From the NCBI RefSeq assembly GCF_021278965.1, contig NZ_CP065589.1, positions 1,741,001 through 1,805,000 on the forward strand: 64,000 bases of DNA, in the 5' to 3' direction. Both the position numbers and the translations under genes were made by a program. Below the pieces are notes generated by a model. It saw nothing but the letters and a program-made list of their open reading frames with translations. It was not told the origin of the DNA and did no database searches. Below, one piece after another: positions 36,838-46,001 of the stretch. Each line of letters starts with the position of its first letter. Positions within the stretch are counted from its first letter, which is position 1. This stretch comes from Chryseobacterium capnotolerans (lineage in GTDB: Bacteria; Bacteroidota; Bacteroidia; Flavobacteriales; Weeksellaceae).

Positions 36838-37440
36838 TTATTTTTTCACTTTGTGTCCATGAGCGTGTTTCTTCCTTAGCAATCTCATTAACCTGCTGTG
36901 TGAAGGATAACTTCTATTGGGCGTTATATTATTGAAAAATAAAGCCACAAGCAACAGGATAATACACCCCGAAAGAACCGGGGAGATAACATACCAATAT
37001 CCTAATTCCGGAATTTTTCCGGTAGAACTTACCGCAATAAGAGCCGTTGCTCCACCTGGCGGATGCAGGGTTTTTGTGTACTGCATCAGTACAATTGAAA
37101 AAGCCACAGCCAATGGAGCCGAAAGCCAGATAATATCAGGAACAAACTGATAAACTGTAACACCAACTAATGCAGAAAGAACATGTCCGCCTACTAAATT
37201 TCTAGGTTGAGCCAGTGGACTTTGGATAGCTCCATAAATCAAAACACTGGATGCCCCGAAAGAACCGATTAGGAATATATTTTCCGTTTCAGCTAGGGAA
37301 TGGGATTGGATAAATGCAATCAGGCCAATTCCAAAAAAAGCACCCAAGAATGACCAGAAATGCTCCTTGTAATCAACCAAGGTTTCTTTATAGATTACAT
37401 ATTTTGAGACTCTGAACGTTCTTTTTATTGTCTTCTTCAT
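36838..37440 (-). CDS. HPP family integral membrane protein
   Basis: It has 200 residues with four hydrophobic segments. The signature LHPPGGATALIAV (about 126-138), which names the family, and the earlier GSFGASSVLIYG and SPLAQPRNLVGGH stretches are intact. Related proteins in cyanobacteria and plants transport nitrite; transport here is inferred from the fold only. Confidence 0.87.
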   Translation of the reverse strand: MKKTIKRTFRVSKYVIYKETLVDYKEHFWSFLGAFFGIGLIAFIQSHSLAETENIFLIGSFGASSVLIYGAIQSPLAQPRNLVGGHVLSALVGVTVYQFVPDIIWLSAPLAVAFSIVLMQYTKTLHPPGGATALIAVSSTGKIPELGYWYVISPVLSGCIILLLVALFFNNITPNRSYPSHSRLMRLLRKKHAHGHKVKK

Positions 37441-37673
37441 TGAGTTGGGTCTTCTTTTTAATGTTAGAACAAAGATACAGAATTATCCGTTTGTAAATGG
37501 ATAGTGTTGAGGTTCTCATGCCTTTTTAAGTTGAAATGAATAATACTAGTAAATAAATGCCATTGAGTTAAATAATTCATTGATTATTGAGTATATTATT
37601 TATTAAAGTGTTATTTTCATGTAATTTATTGAATTTTATAAACATAATCAATATTAATTCAAAAACTATTACT

Positions 37674-38699
37674 ATGAAAAAACAACCTGTAAAACCGGAA
37701 TTTACTTTAAAAATGTTTGAAGTATTAGGAGGTGTGTGGCTTGCTGGCTGTGTAAAGACCGCTGCAGAATTAAACATTGCAGATTATCTTGCAGAGGGGC
37801 CCAAAACAATCCCTTCATTAGCAAGAGAAACTCAATCCAATGAAAAAGCATTGTATCGAGTTATGAGAGCATTAAGTAGCGTTGGTATTTTTGAAGAATT
37901 GGAAGGTCAAATATTTGCCTTAAATGATTTTGGGGCAGCTTTGCAGACTGATGTTCCCGGAACAGCCAAGAATTTTGTACTTACTATTATGAACGAACAT
38001 TTTCCTACTTATGGAGAACTTACTTACGGTGTTCAGACAGGTAAGATTCCTTTTGATTACATCCACGGAATGCCTCTTTGGGATTACTATAAACAATATC
38101 CGGAAATAGGAGAGAATTTCGGAAAAGGGATGACAGGAATGTCAGGAATAGAATTAAAAGGAATTATGGAAAACTATGATTTCAATCCTTATAAAAAAAT
38201 AGTCGATATAGGTGGGGGAAATGGAGTAATGATGTATACAATTCTCAATGAGTCACCCGGTAGTTTGGGAATTATCTTTGATGAAGAGAATGTGATTGAA
38301 AAAACCAAAGAACTTATCCCCCTAGATTTAAAAGAAAGGTGTTCTGTTGCCATTGGTAGCTTTTTTGAAAAAGTTCCGGAAGGGGCAGATTTATATACAA
38401 TGAAATGGATTATCCATGATTGGAGCGATGATGAATGTGTTCAGATTTTAAAAGTTTGCTATGATGCAATGCCGAAAGGAGCAAAATTACTAATTATAGA
38501 CGCAGTTATTCCTGATCACTCCTTGAATCGACCTCATATTGCCAAACTTTTGGATATTGTCATGTTAGCCTGTCTTACCGGAAGAGAAAGGACTTTAAGT
38601 GAATTTAAAGTTCTTTTGGAAAAATCAGGGTTACAATTCAACAGGCTTATTCAGATTGGTACAGAAGCGAAAAGCATCATTGAATGTGAGAAAATTTAA
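37674..38699 (+). CDS. O-methyltransferase with plant-type dimerisation domain
   Basis: It has 341 residues from the ATG at 37674. The frame extends to 37587, but that part has no recognisable character. An N-terminal winged-helix dimerisation domain (PKTIPSLARETQSNEKALYRVMRAL) precedes a class I SAM methyltransferase with motif I VDIGGGNGVMM (about 182-192) and DWSDDECVQILK, the catalytic-His region HDW of acetylserotonin/caffeate-type enzymes. Substrate unknown, probably a phenol, enol or polyketide-like compound. Monocistronic, with a shared terminator after it. Confidence 0.88.
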   Translation: MKKQPVKPEFTLKMFEVLGGVWLAGCVKTAAELNIADYLAEGPKTIPSLARETQSNEKALYRVMRALSSVGIFEELEGQIFALNDFGAALQTDVPGTAKNFVLTIMNEHFPTYGELTYGVQTGKIPFDYIHGMPLWDYYKQYPEIGENFGKGMTGMSGIELKGIMENYDFNPYKKIVDIGGGNGVMMYTILNESPGSLGIIFDEENVIEKTKELIPLDLKERCSVAIGSFFEKVPEGADLYTMKWIIHDWSDDECVQILKVCYDAMPKGAKLLIIDAVIPDHSLNRPHIAKLLDIVMLACLTGRERTLSEFKVLLEKSGLQFNRLIQIGTEAKSIIECEKI

Positions 38700-38727
38700 A
38701 AACGACTTAGATAAAGAACCCCAACGA

Positions 38728-38766
38728 ATAAAAAAGCAGGAACCCAAATTAGGTTCCTGTTTTTTA
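38728..38766. terminator. Bidirectional terminator between the methyltransferase and alcohol dehydrogenase genes
   Basis: CAGGAACC (38737-38744) and GGTTCCTG (38752-38759) pair around a 7-nt loop, flanked by A run and T run, so it serves both convergent genes. Confidence 0.85.
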
Positions 38767-38781
38767 TGCTAAAATTTAATA

Positions 38782-39949
38782 TTATCCTAATACCAATTCC
38801 TCAGTATATACAAGGCCTTCATAACAAGCATTATAGATAGCTTTTAATTCATCTAAAGAAGGAATTCTTGGATTGAATCCTGTACATGGGTCTGCAAGAG
38901 CATTAGCAGTGATATAATCAATGTTTTTATCCCAGTCTTCTCTTGAAATCCCGAATTCTTTAATTGCCGATTGATTATTAACTTCTGTACGTAATGTCTC
39001 AATAGCCTGAGCAAGATCTTCAGCTGTTTCTTTACCAATTACTCTGGCTAAATCAGGATAACGCTTGGTAGCCTGAGCATTATAACGAATAACGTTCGGA
39101 AGGAAAATGGCATTAGAAGCACCATGAGGAATTCCGTACAATGCTCCAACCTGGTGAGATAAAGAGTGAACAATTCCCAACCAAGCGTTGTTGAATGCTA
39201 AACCTGCCATAAATGAAGCGTCATGCATATTCTGACGGGCTGAAATATTGTTTGGATTTTCTACGGCTTCTTTTAAATTGTTAAAAACAATTTCAAGACC
39301 ACCCTTTGAAAGTGCATCGGCAATATTATTGTCAATATTGGAAACAAAAGCTTCCACACAGTGAGTCAATGCATCAAGACCTGTATTGGGAAGTCACATG
39401 GGCAGGCATTGAAGCACAAATTTCTCCATCCACAATAGCAATATCCGGTGTTAATTCATAAGAAACGATCGGATATTTTACACCTTTTTCTCGGTCTGTA
39501 ATCACAGCAAGACCCGTTGTTTCAGTTCCTGTACCGCTTGTAGATGGAATAGCAATAAATTTAGCTTTATTTCTTAAAACCGGAACCATGAAAGGTTTTA
39601 TCATCGCATCAAAATCAGCATCAGGATATTCATAGAATACCCACATGATTTTGGCAGCGTCAATGGCAGAACAACCTCCTAAACCAATCACCCAATCAGG
39701 CTCAAATGTTTTCATGATTTCAGCTCCTTTCATACAAGTGGCTGATGACGGATCTTCTTCTACACCTTCGAAAATTTGTGTTTCTATTCCAGCTTCTGTA
39801 AGATAAGTAATAGCTTTATCAAGAGTTCCGCTTTTTCTCATAGAGCTTCCTCCTGTTACGATTACCGCCTTTTTACCTTTAATATTTGCTAATTCTGAAA
39901 GACTTCCGGCACCATGGAAAACCTCTCCTGCAATGAATAATCTGCTCAT
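38782..39949 (-). pseudogene. Iron-containing alcohol dehydrogenase gene with a one-base frameshift
   Basis: The start ATG at 39949 gives MSRLFIAGEVFHGAG. The 5' part has the NAD motif GLGGCSAIDAAKIMW and STSGTGTETT, and ends PAHVTSQYRS-stop. Removing one C from CCC (G at 39388-39390) restores SNTGLDALTHCVEAFVS, the normal family sequence, and the rest with the metal ligands HSLSHQVGALYGIPHGA. Rejoined length 388 residues, typical of group III ADHs that act on butanol, propanediol or similar alcohols. It is 66 bp downstream of an AraC regulator on the same strand. Confidence 0.88.
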
Positions 39950-40015
39950 TTTTTTGTTTGATTTTAATGAGACAAAATTAGAGAAGCCCAAACGGACCAT
40001 GTTATACAAACAAGA

Positions 40016-40891
40016 TTATGTGTTATACATTTGCGCCAATTCCTGTTGAAGAGCAGTAGGAGTTTCCTTCAGTTTTGCTTTTACAAATTTGTTGAGAGCA
40101 GAAGGAGAGTTAAAACCGAGATCAAAGGCGATTTCCTTATGGGAAAGGTCTGAAAACATCAATTGTCTTTTAATCTCTATTAAAATTCGGTTATGGATGG
40201 CTTGAATGGCTGTTTCTCCACAATGCTTTTTAGTAATTGAATTTAATTTTTTGGCAGTTATAGCCAGCTCATCCGCATAGTATTGAACCGTTCTGTATTG
40301 TTTGTACTGTTCATTCAACAATTTTTTAAAACGGACATAAATGGGTTTATCAGGTGTTTCTTTATGTAAAATAGGATGAAGCCCATGAACAGATTCAATT
40401 AAGCCTAACAGGAAAATTTTGATAAGAAACCTCGCCTGCTCCTTTTTGATAAGGCTTGGATGCTGATAAATTCCTTTGATGACAGAGATTGTATGTAAAC
40501 TTTGCTGAAAGTCTTCTGAAGACAAAACGGTACAATGAAGCTGTGTGGAAAGATTTACATTATAAGTACTCAGTTCATTTTTCAAAATGTCTGAACAGAA
40601 TAATATCTCTTCAAATAAAATAATTTTCCCTTTCAGGTTATTGCTTATATCAGAAATGAAATGTACCTGCTCCGGAAATACTACAGAGATTTTCCCAGGT
40701 TTCAAAAAATGAATCTTATCCTCAATATGCAGGAGCAAAGTTCCGTCTTCAATAACGATAATGAAAAAATGATCGTTTTTATGCGGCTTAGCATAGTCTT
40801 TCAAATAGTCATTTGTTAAATCAAAAACCCGAAAAGAAAGATTTTTATCCTCTTCCTTTTGAATATTCTTTTTAATCTCCAGCTTCTTCAT
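40016..40891 (-). CDS. AraC family transcriptional regulator
   Basis: It has 291 residues. The N-terminal cupin-like arm (HFFIIVIEDGTLLLHIEDK; SVVFPEQVHFI) precedes the C-terminal double helix-turn-helix (QYYADELAITAKKLNSITKKHCG; KEIAFDLGFNSPSALNKFVKAKL at about 255-277). It is next to the iron-type alcohol dehydrogenase on the same strand and so is likely its regulator. Effector unknown. Confidence 0.9.
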   Translation of the reverse strand: MKKLEIKKNIQKEEDKNLSFRVFDLTNDYLKDYAKPHKNDHFFIIVIEDGTLLLHIEDKIHFLKPGKISVVFPEQVHFISDISNNLKGKIILFEEILFCSDILKNELSTYNVNLSTQLHCTVLSSEDFQQSLHTISVIKGIYQHPSLIKKEQARFLIKIFLLGLIESVHGLHPILHKETPDKPIYVRFKKLLNEQYKQYRTVQYYADELAITAKKLNSITKKHCGETAIQAIHNRILIEIKRQLMFSDLSHKEIAFDLGFNSPSALNKFVKAKLKETPTALQQELAQMYNT

Positions 40892-41249
40892 TTATTCATT
40901 ATTTGTCTTCAAAAAACTCCCGTTGTATCTATTTTGTATGGAAAAGAATACAAAAATAATTTAAATCTAAATAAAATCGCCACTAATACAGTAATAAAAA
41001 AGATTCGTGAATTAGTGGCTAATTCCTTTATAAGTTTTGTTTTTTTAATAAGATCATCATTTTTTACTTTAAAAAACAATTTTTATCAGGATTTTTTTAT
41101 TTTATTTATCCGACCACAAACGATTACAAACGAATTTAAATAGTTTATAACCGACTGACTTCTGGGGATATCGCAAACTTTGCAACAGAGATTTGAGAAA
41201 ACAGTGAACGTCTCTTATCTGAAATATTAATCATTAAAATCTAAAAGTT
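40892..41249. other. Non-coding gap before ssb
   Basis: No gene is supported. It contains an imperfect inverted repeat of family C at 40979-41019 and A/T-rich sequence. No full promoter consensus was found before ssb. Confidence 0.45.
40979..41019. repeat. Dispersed repeat, family C, inverted pair
   Basis: GCCACTAAT (40979-40987) pairs with ATTAGTGGC (41011-41019), and CA faces TG after one mismatch. The right half read in reverse (GCCACTAATTCACGAAT) matches the element at 22272. Confidence 0.6.
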
Positions 41250-41582
41250 ATGTCACTAAGAAACAAAGTAACATTAATTGGTTACACAGGTAAAGAAGTT
41301 GAAATGGTAAACTTCGAAAACGGAAATGTAAAAGCAAGTGTATCTTTAGCTACGAGCGATCATTACACCAACGCTAAAGGTGAAAAGGTAGAAGAGACGC
41401 AATGGCACAATCTGATTGCTTTCGGGAAAGTAGCAGAAATTATGGAAAAGTATGTTCCCAAAGGAAAAGAGATTGCTATTGAAGGTAAGCTTACGTACAG
41501 ATCTTATGACGATAAGGATGGGGTAAAGCGTTACGTTACGGAAATTCGTGTAGATGAAATCCTATTGTTGGGAGGTAAATAA
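41250..41582 (+). CDS. ssb: Single-stranded DNA-binding protein, short form
   Basis: It has 110 residues. The OB fold is complete (MSLRNKVTLIGYTGKEVEM; WHNLIAFGKVAEIMEKYVPKG; IAIEGKLTYRSYDD). It ends DEILLLGGK, so the acidic tail with the terminal DDDIPF-type peptide, which recruits repair proteins in most SSBs, is missing. Chryseobacterium-type genomes carry several SSBs; this is probably the secondary one. The HRDC-domain gene follows 14 bp later. Confidence 0.9.
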   Translation: MSLRNKVTLIGYTGKEVEMVNFENGNVKASVSLATSDHYTNAKGEKVEETQWHNLIAFGKVAEIMEKYVPKGKEIAIEGKLTYRSYDDKDGVKRYVTEIRVDEILLLGGK

Positions 41583-41596
41583 CCCTAAAAACTCAA

Positions 41597-42052
41597 ATGA
41601 TGAAAGTAAAAGTTTTTAAGATCAGGCTTCCCGAGGAACTGCTCTACAAAGATCAGAAAATGCTTGATGATTTTCTGGAAAGAAACGAGATTATAAAAGT
41701 GGAAACCGCTTTTGTAAATGATGAATGCTATTGGTCTGTGATCTTGTATTTTGATGAGCCAAAATTGGTCAAAAATACAGTGAAAGAACCAAAGGTTGCT
41801 AAATACACTGTGGATAATGACTTTCTGAATTCCGATGAAGAACAAATTCTCAATGCCCTGAAACTTTGGAGATCGGAGAAAGCGAGAGAACAAAATCTAC
41901 CTACTTACTTCATTGCAAGCAACAAAGAGCTGATGTCTGTAGCCAAGTATAAACCTGCTAAAAAAGAAGAACTCTTGGAGATCAAAGGATTCGGAAAGCA
42001 TAAGATTGAAAATTATGGTGAAGAAATACTGGAAATCCTTGAAAGTGTCTGA
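41597..42052 (+). CDS. HRDC-domain protein
   Basis: It has 151 residues. The C-terminal HRDC domain (about 77-150: ILNALKLWRSEKAREQNLPTYFIAS; ELLEIKGFGKHKIENYGEEIL) is the accessory DNA-binding domain found in RecQ and RNase D. The N-terminal half (about 1-60) is a small beta-rich domain. No helicase part is present. With the short ssb directly upstream it may be a partner in single-strand DNA handling, which is an inference from neighbourhood. Confidence 0.85.
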   Translation: MMKVKVFKIRLPEELLYKDQKMLDDFLERNEIIKVETAFVNDECYWSVILYFDEPKLVKNTVKEPKVAKYTVDNDFLNSDEEQILNALKLWRSEKAREQNLPTYFIASNKELMSVAKYKPAKKEELLEIKGFGKHKIENYGEEILEILESV

Positions 42053-42075
42053 TTTTTCGGAATAATTGATAACAT

Positions 42076-42119
42076 AATAACAAAAGCTGTAGAAGTAACC
42101 TTCCCCAGCTTTTGTTATT
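42076..42119. terminator. Stem-loop between convergent HRDC and SDR genes
   Basis: The 14-bp arms AATAACAAAAGCTG and CAGCTTTTGTTATT are exact complements around a 16-nt loop. No long T run follows on either side. Confidence 0.7.
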
Positions 42120-42159
42120 GAAATTCCCCAGTTTTTTTAATTTTTGTCAAAGAATTTTC

Positions 42160-42888
42160 TTAACCAAAAGAAGTTGGTTCAATTCTTAATTCTAAATTAT
42201 CTCTTTTCGTAGATAGATTAAATAGTTCTCTGGCTATATGTGTTGCTTCGGTGCGGTTTTCCAATTCAAAGCCTAATGGAAGATCTGTTCTGCTGCTTTC
42301 TTTTTCAGAATCAGAATATAAAGGAGGGTTGTCAATTGGAATATAGCCCACAAAAATATTTCTTTCAGCAAGTTCATTATGCAGATGGGTGGTAAGCATT
42401 CTTAAAGCTGCCTGAGAAACTCCCATAGCAGAGGTAAAAGGATAGGCCATTCTATCTGATTGTCCACTTGTAAATAATAAAGCTCCGCTGGTTTGTAAAA
42501 GATAAGGAGTGGTTGCTTTAGCAGTTTCCAATGCACTTAAAACCCTTGTATTCAAATAAGTTTTTAATAAATCAAGAGATAAATCCGTGATGGGAACATA
42601 AGACTCTACTCCCAGAGGCCCAGGAACATTATACAAAACAACATCTAGACGATTTCCTAATTTTTCTGTTAACTTTTTTATAGAGCTGGATATAGTTTCA
42701 GGAGTATTAGCATCAATTGTTTGGTGGAAGACTGATATTCCCTCAATCTCAAGTTCTGTTTTTAGGTACTCCAGTTTTTCCTGATTTCTACTCATCAAGC
42801 CTACTGTATATCCATGATGACCAAAATATCTGGCTGTTTCTAGTCCAACCCCTGGCCCAGCTCCTATAATCACTATTGTCTTGTTCAT
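42160..42888 (-). CDS. SDR-family oxidoreductase-like protein lacking the usual active-site pair
   Basis: It has 242 residues from the ATG at 42888 (MNKTIVIIGAGPGVG); the in-frame ATG at 42900 adds four residues. The Rossmann glycine motif GAGPGVG (about 9-15 from this start) is present. In the alignment to the SDR pattern, the positions for YxxxK fall on SAMGVSQAALR, which has Met and Gln instead of Tyr and Lys. It may be a non-catalytic or altered enzyme. Divergently paired with an HxlR regulator (112 bp). Confidence 0.82.
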   Translation of the reverse strand: MNKTIVIIGAGPGVGLETARYFGHHGYTVGLMSRNQEKLEYLKTELEIEGISVFHQTIDANTPETISSSIKKLTEKLGNRLDVVLYNVPGPLGVESYVPITDLSLDLLKTYLNTRVLSALETAKATTPYLLQTSGALLFTSGQSDRMAYPFTSAMGVSQAALRMLTTHLHNELAERNIFVGYIPIDNPPLYSDSEKESSRTDLPLGFELENRTEATHIARELFNLSTKRDNLELRIEPTSFG

Positions 42889-43000
42889 TGTTAAACTCAT
42901 AATATTGTTATTTAATACAGGAACAAAATTATGAGGCTAAATTTGTATTTTTGTTATAAGTTACCTCTATGATAGTGGTTACAAAAATGTAAGTGTACAT

Positions 43001-43339
43001 ATGAATATTGAGAAAAAACCTTGTGATAATGCTTATTTAGCTATCCAGGATACACTTTATGTTATTGGAGGAAAATGGAAGCTTGTCATTCTGGGAGCTT
43101 TAGTGACAACCGGTAGTAAAAGATTTGGAGAATTAACCAAAATGATTAATATTAGCCCTAGAATTTTATCAAAAGAGTTACGAGAACTAGAACTTAATAA
43201 ACTTATTACCCGGGAGGTTATTCATACAAAACCTATAATGACTGAATATTCTGTTACTCCTTATGCCGAAAGTTTGAGAGATTTGATTAATATAATGATC
43301 AGTTGGGGCTATCAGCATAGAGAAGAAATCAAGGATTGA
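43001..43339 (+). CDS. HxlR/MarR-like winged-helix regulator
   Basis: It has 112 residues. CDNAYLAIQDTLYVIGGKWKLVILGAL and SPRILSKELRELELNKLITREV are HxlR signatures; Cys8 near the start is at the place where redox-sensing HypR/HxlR members have their active cysteine, and no second cysteine follows. It is divergent from the SDR gene and is probably its regulator. A TAAATTTG -7 box at 42938-42945 fits. Confidence 0.88.
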   Translation: MNIEKKPCDNAYLAIQDTLYVIGGKWKLVILGALVTTGSKRFGELTKMINISPRILSKELRELELNKLITREVIHTKPIMTEYSVTPYAESLRDLINIMISWGYQHREEIKD

Positions 43340-43486
43340 TGTAGAGTCTGATCCCATTAATTTGATGGGTGATAAGCTTCTATTTCTGAAATGTATCAAC
43401 TCTGCATAAATTACCTGTAATTTTTCAAAATAAACCCATGTTATCACTACGAAAAGGATAAAGATGATTTCTTCAGCTCTTAATAC

Positions 43487-43518
43487 TGTGTAAAAGTCCT
43501 TGCAATTCCGTACTTTTG
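43487..43518 (+). promoter_or_regulatory. Bacteroidota-type promoter of hisS
   Basis: TGTG at 43487-43490, a 20-bp spacer and TACTTTTG at 43511-43518, with the ATG 24 bp further. Confidence 0.65.
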
Positions 43519-43542
43519 TCCTATCAAAACGACATACAATAA

Positions 43543-44913
43543 ATGAAGCCAAGTTTAGCAAAAGGAACAAGAGATTTTACAGCACAGGAAGTTTCCAGAA
43601 GAAAATATATCATTAATATTCTACAGAATAATTTTGAATTATTTGGATTTCAGCCATTGGAAACGCCAAGCTTTGAAAATCTTTCTACCTTAACAGGAAA
43701 GTACGGAGAAGAAGGAGACCGCTTGATTTTTAAAATTCTTAATTCAAGCATAAATGAAGCAAAAGATGATAAAAAAGATCAGATGCTTCATGACTTTCAG
43801 AGAGCATTGGAGAAACCTTTCAGCTCAGAAAGTTTAACAGATAAAGCCCTTCGTTATGACCTTACTGTACCTTTTGCAAGATTTGTAGCAATGAATCATG
43901 GGAAATTAACGTTTCCATTCAAGCGTTTCCAGATACAGCCGGTATGGAGAGCAGACAGACCTCAAAAAGGAAGATACAGAGAATTTTATCAATGTGATGC
44001 AGATGTAGTAGGAAGTGAAAGCTTATTACAAGAGGTAGATTTAGTTCAGTTATATTTGAAATCATTCGCTGATCTGAAAGTACCTGTGACAATTCATATG
44101 AACAACAGAAAGATTCTTTCCGGATTAGCTGAATATGCAGGAATTACTGATAAACTGATCGATTTTACAGTGGCTTTAGATAAGCTGGATAAAATCGGAA
44201 AAGATGGAGTAGTTAAGGAATTATTAGAAAGAGAAATCTCTCAGGAATCTATTGATAAATTAGACTTCTTGTTCAGCCAGTCGGATGATGCGTTGGAAAA
44301 CCTTCTTCAGTTAAAAGAAAAATTCGTAGGTAACGAGATTGGATTAAAAGGAGTAGAAGAGCTGGAATTTGTTCTTACACAATCTCTGAACCTTGGTGTT
44401 GATATGCAGAATCTTGTATTCAATATTACGTTGGCAAGAGGTCTTGATTATTATACCGGAGCTATTTTCGAAGTGAAAGCAGATGAAGTAGCAATGGGCT
44501 CTATCGGTGGTGGTGGTAGATATGACAACCTCACAGAAGTATTTGGCGTTAAAAATATCCCTGGAATTGGTATTTCTTTCGGATTAGACAGAATTTATCT
44601 GGTAATGGAAGAACTAAACCTTTTCCCTGAAGAAGCTTCTTCTAAAATAGAATATCTGTTTGCCAATTTTGGAGGTGAAGAAACGACTGAGGCTTTGAAA
44701 CTAATCATGCAATTGAGAACAAAAGGGATTTCAGCAGAACTGTATCCTGAAAGCGCAAAGATCAATAAGCAGTTTACTTATGCTGAGAAAAAAGGAATTA
44801 AAAACCTTGTTTTCTTAGGGGAAGAAGAGCTTAAAAATGGGACAGTAACTTTTAAAGATCTTGCAGCTGGAGTACAGAAAACGGTTTCTTTAGATGAGTT
44901 TTTAGGATCGTAA
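43543..44913 (+). CDS. hisS: Histidyl-tRNA synthetase
   Basis: It has 456 residues, class II synthetase. Motif 2 region includes [20 protein letters not shown] and the histidine-A motif [14 protein letters not shown] is complete. The C-terminal anticodon-binding domain ([32 protein letters not shown]) follows. Essential for charging tRNA-His. Monocistronic, with its own promoter and terminator. Confidence 0.96.
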   Translation: MKPSLAKGTRDFTAQEVSRRKYIINILQNNFELFGFQPLETPSFENLSTLTGKYGEEGDRLIFKILNSSINEAKDDKKDQMLHDFQRALEKPFSSESLTDKALRYDLTVPFARFVAMNHGKLTFPFKRFQIQPVWRADRPQKGRYREFYQCDADVVGSESLLQEVDLVQLYLKSFADLKVPVTIHMNNRKILSGLAEYAGITDKLIDFTVALDKLDKIGKDGVVKELLEREISQESIDKLDFLFSQSDDALENLLQLKEKFVGNEIGLKGVEELEFVLTQSLNLGVDMQNLVFNITLARGLDYYTGAIFEVKADEVAMGSIGGGGRYDNLTEVFGVKNIPGIGISFGLDRIYLVMEELNLFPEEASSKIEYLFANFGGEETTEALKLIMQLRTKGISAELYPESAKINKQFTYAEKKGIKNLVFLGEEELKNGTVTFKDLAAGVQKTVSLDEFLGS

Positions 44914-44957
44914 ATAAGAAGATGAGTGATTCAATACTATAGAATCTCAAATATAAT

Positions 44958-44990
44958 ATCAACCACAAAAGTCATTTTGTGGTTGATTTG
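44958..44990 (+). terminator. Terminator of hisS
   Basis: The 13-bp arms ATCAACCACAAAA and TTTTGTGGTTGAT pair exactly around a 4-nt loop, followed by a T-rich stretch. Confidence 0.85.
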
Positions 44991-45118
44991 TTTAATTAAT
45001 CATAAGTTTTGAATACTTTGCTCCCCAGAATCAGTTTAGAATTTGTAATTTGGGTCAATTAATTAAACAAAGTAGATCAATTATCTATTTTTATAAAACT
45101 TTTAAACATAAAAACCAA

Positions 45119-45991
45119 ATGAATACAATTTGTGCATTGTGCGGAACTCCGTTGACATCTACAGATATGCTTGTTGGGAAAAATAAACTTGCAGATGGCG
45201 GTTATTTGTGTACCGGATGTTTTAATAAAGCAATTACGATCAACAGAGAGCTTATCAATAATCTAGACCAGTTTTATTTCGCTGAAATAACAGGAATGTT
45301 CCTTAAAAGTAAAATTGATGCAAGCCAGAATCCGGCAAGTTCTTCATCTTTGGGACTGGGAAACTATGAATATGATGCTCCTACAAGACTAGATGAAATA
45401 AAAGACCAGATTGTAGCCCTGAAAGCCCGGTTGAGCGTTTTAGCCAATGAAGAAGTAAATGAATTGGATAAAGTTTTAGATCCGAATGAACGATTGATCG
45501 CTATTGCAGAATGTATCAATCTCCGTAATAACAGGGAAGGAATTATTTTTTCAACCCAATGGAGAGTTATTTTCATGGATAAAAAATTCCTGGGTGGAGT
45601 TGTGAAAAACGAATATACCCATAAAGATATTATCTCTATGGATCAGGTTGAAAATCTTTTATATTCGGTTTTAAGAGTCAATACAAGAGGAGGTACTGTT
45701 GAGTTTAAACTGCATAATAAAAGTGATGGAAGATCGTTCTGTGATATCGTCAACGGATATATCCGAGGAGCGGAAAGACCATCATCCCAACAACCTGTAC
45801 AGCCACAATCACTTTTCCAGAATGTTCAAAATCCGGTACCCCAAAACTCAACCAATGTGGTAAATACCTCAAAAGGATCTTCGGAAGATATTTTCGAGCA
45901 ATTGGAAAAGCTAGGGAAACTAAGACAGATGGGGGTTCTAAGTGAAGAAGAATTTGCAGAGCAGAAGAAAAAACTGTTGGATAAATTATAA
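45119..45991 (+). CDS. DUF4428 zinc ribbon, PH-like and SHOCT domain protein, paralogue 1
   Basis: It has 290 residues from the ATG at 45119. The longer frame from 45050 has no resemblance to the paralogue start. Order: zinc ribbon ICALCGTPLT...YLCTGC (1-36), a linker, a bacterial PH-like domain (about 110-225; GIIFSTQWRVIFMDKK), a Gln/Pro-rich linker and a SHOCT helix pair (DIFEQLEKLGKLRQMGVLSEEEF) at the end. SHOCT units mediate oligomerisation, PH-like units bind protein or lipid. Not an enzyme by sequence. First of three related genes. Confidence 0.78.
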   Translation: MNTICALCGTPLTSTDMLVGKNKLADGGYLCTGCFNKAITINRELINNLDQFYFAEITGMFLKSKIDASQNPASSSSLGLGNYEYDAPTRLDEIKDQIVALKARLSVLANEEVNELDKVLDPNERLIAIAECINLRNNREGIIFSTQWRVIFMDKKFLGGVVKNEYTHKDIISMDQVENLLYSVLRVNTRGGTVEFKLHNKSDGRSFCDIVNGYIRGAERPSSQQPVQPQSLFQNVQNPVPQNSTNVVNTSKGSSEDIFEQLEKLGKLRQMGVLSEEEFAEQKKKLLDKL

Positions 45992-46001
45992 AAAGTAAAA
46001 A

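Noticed and set aside
37587..37673. Longer start for the O-methyltransferase
   Set aside because: The added residues do not look like the family and the ATG at 37674 gives the expected domain start.
44914..45118. Frame from 45050 as start of the first zinc-ribbon protein
   Set aside because: The paralogue begins directly with the ribbon, matching the ATG at 45119.
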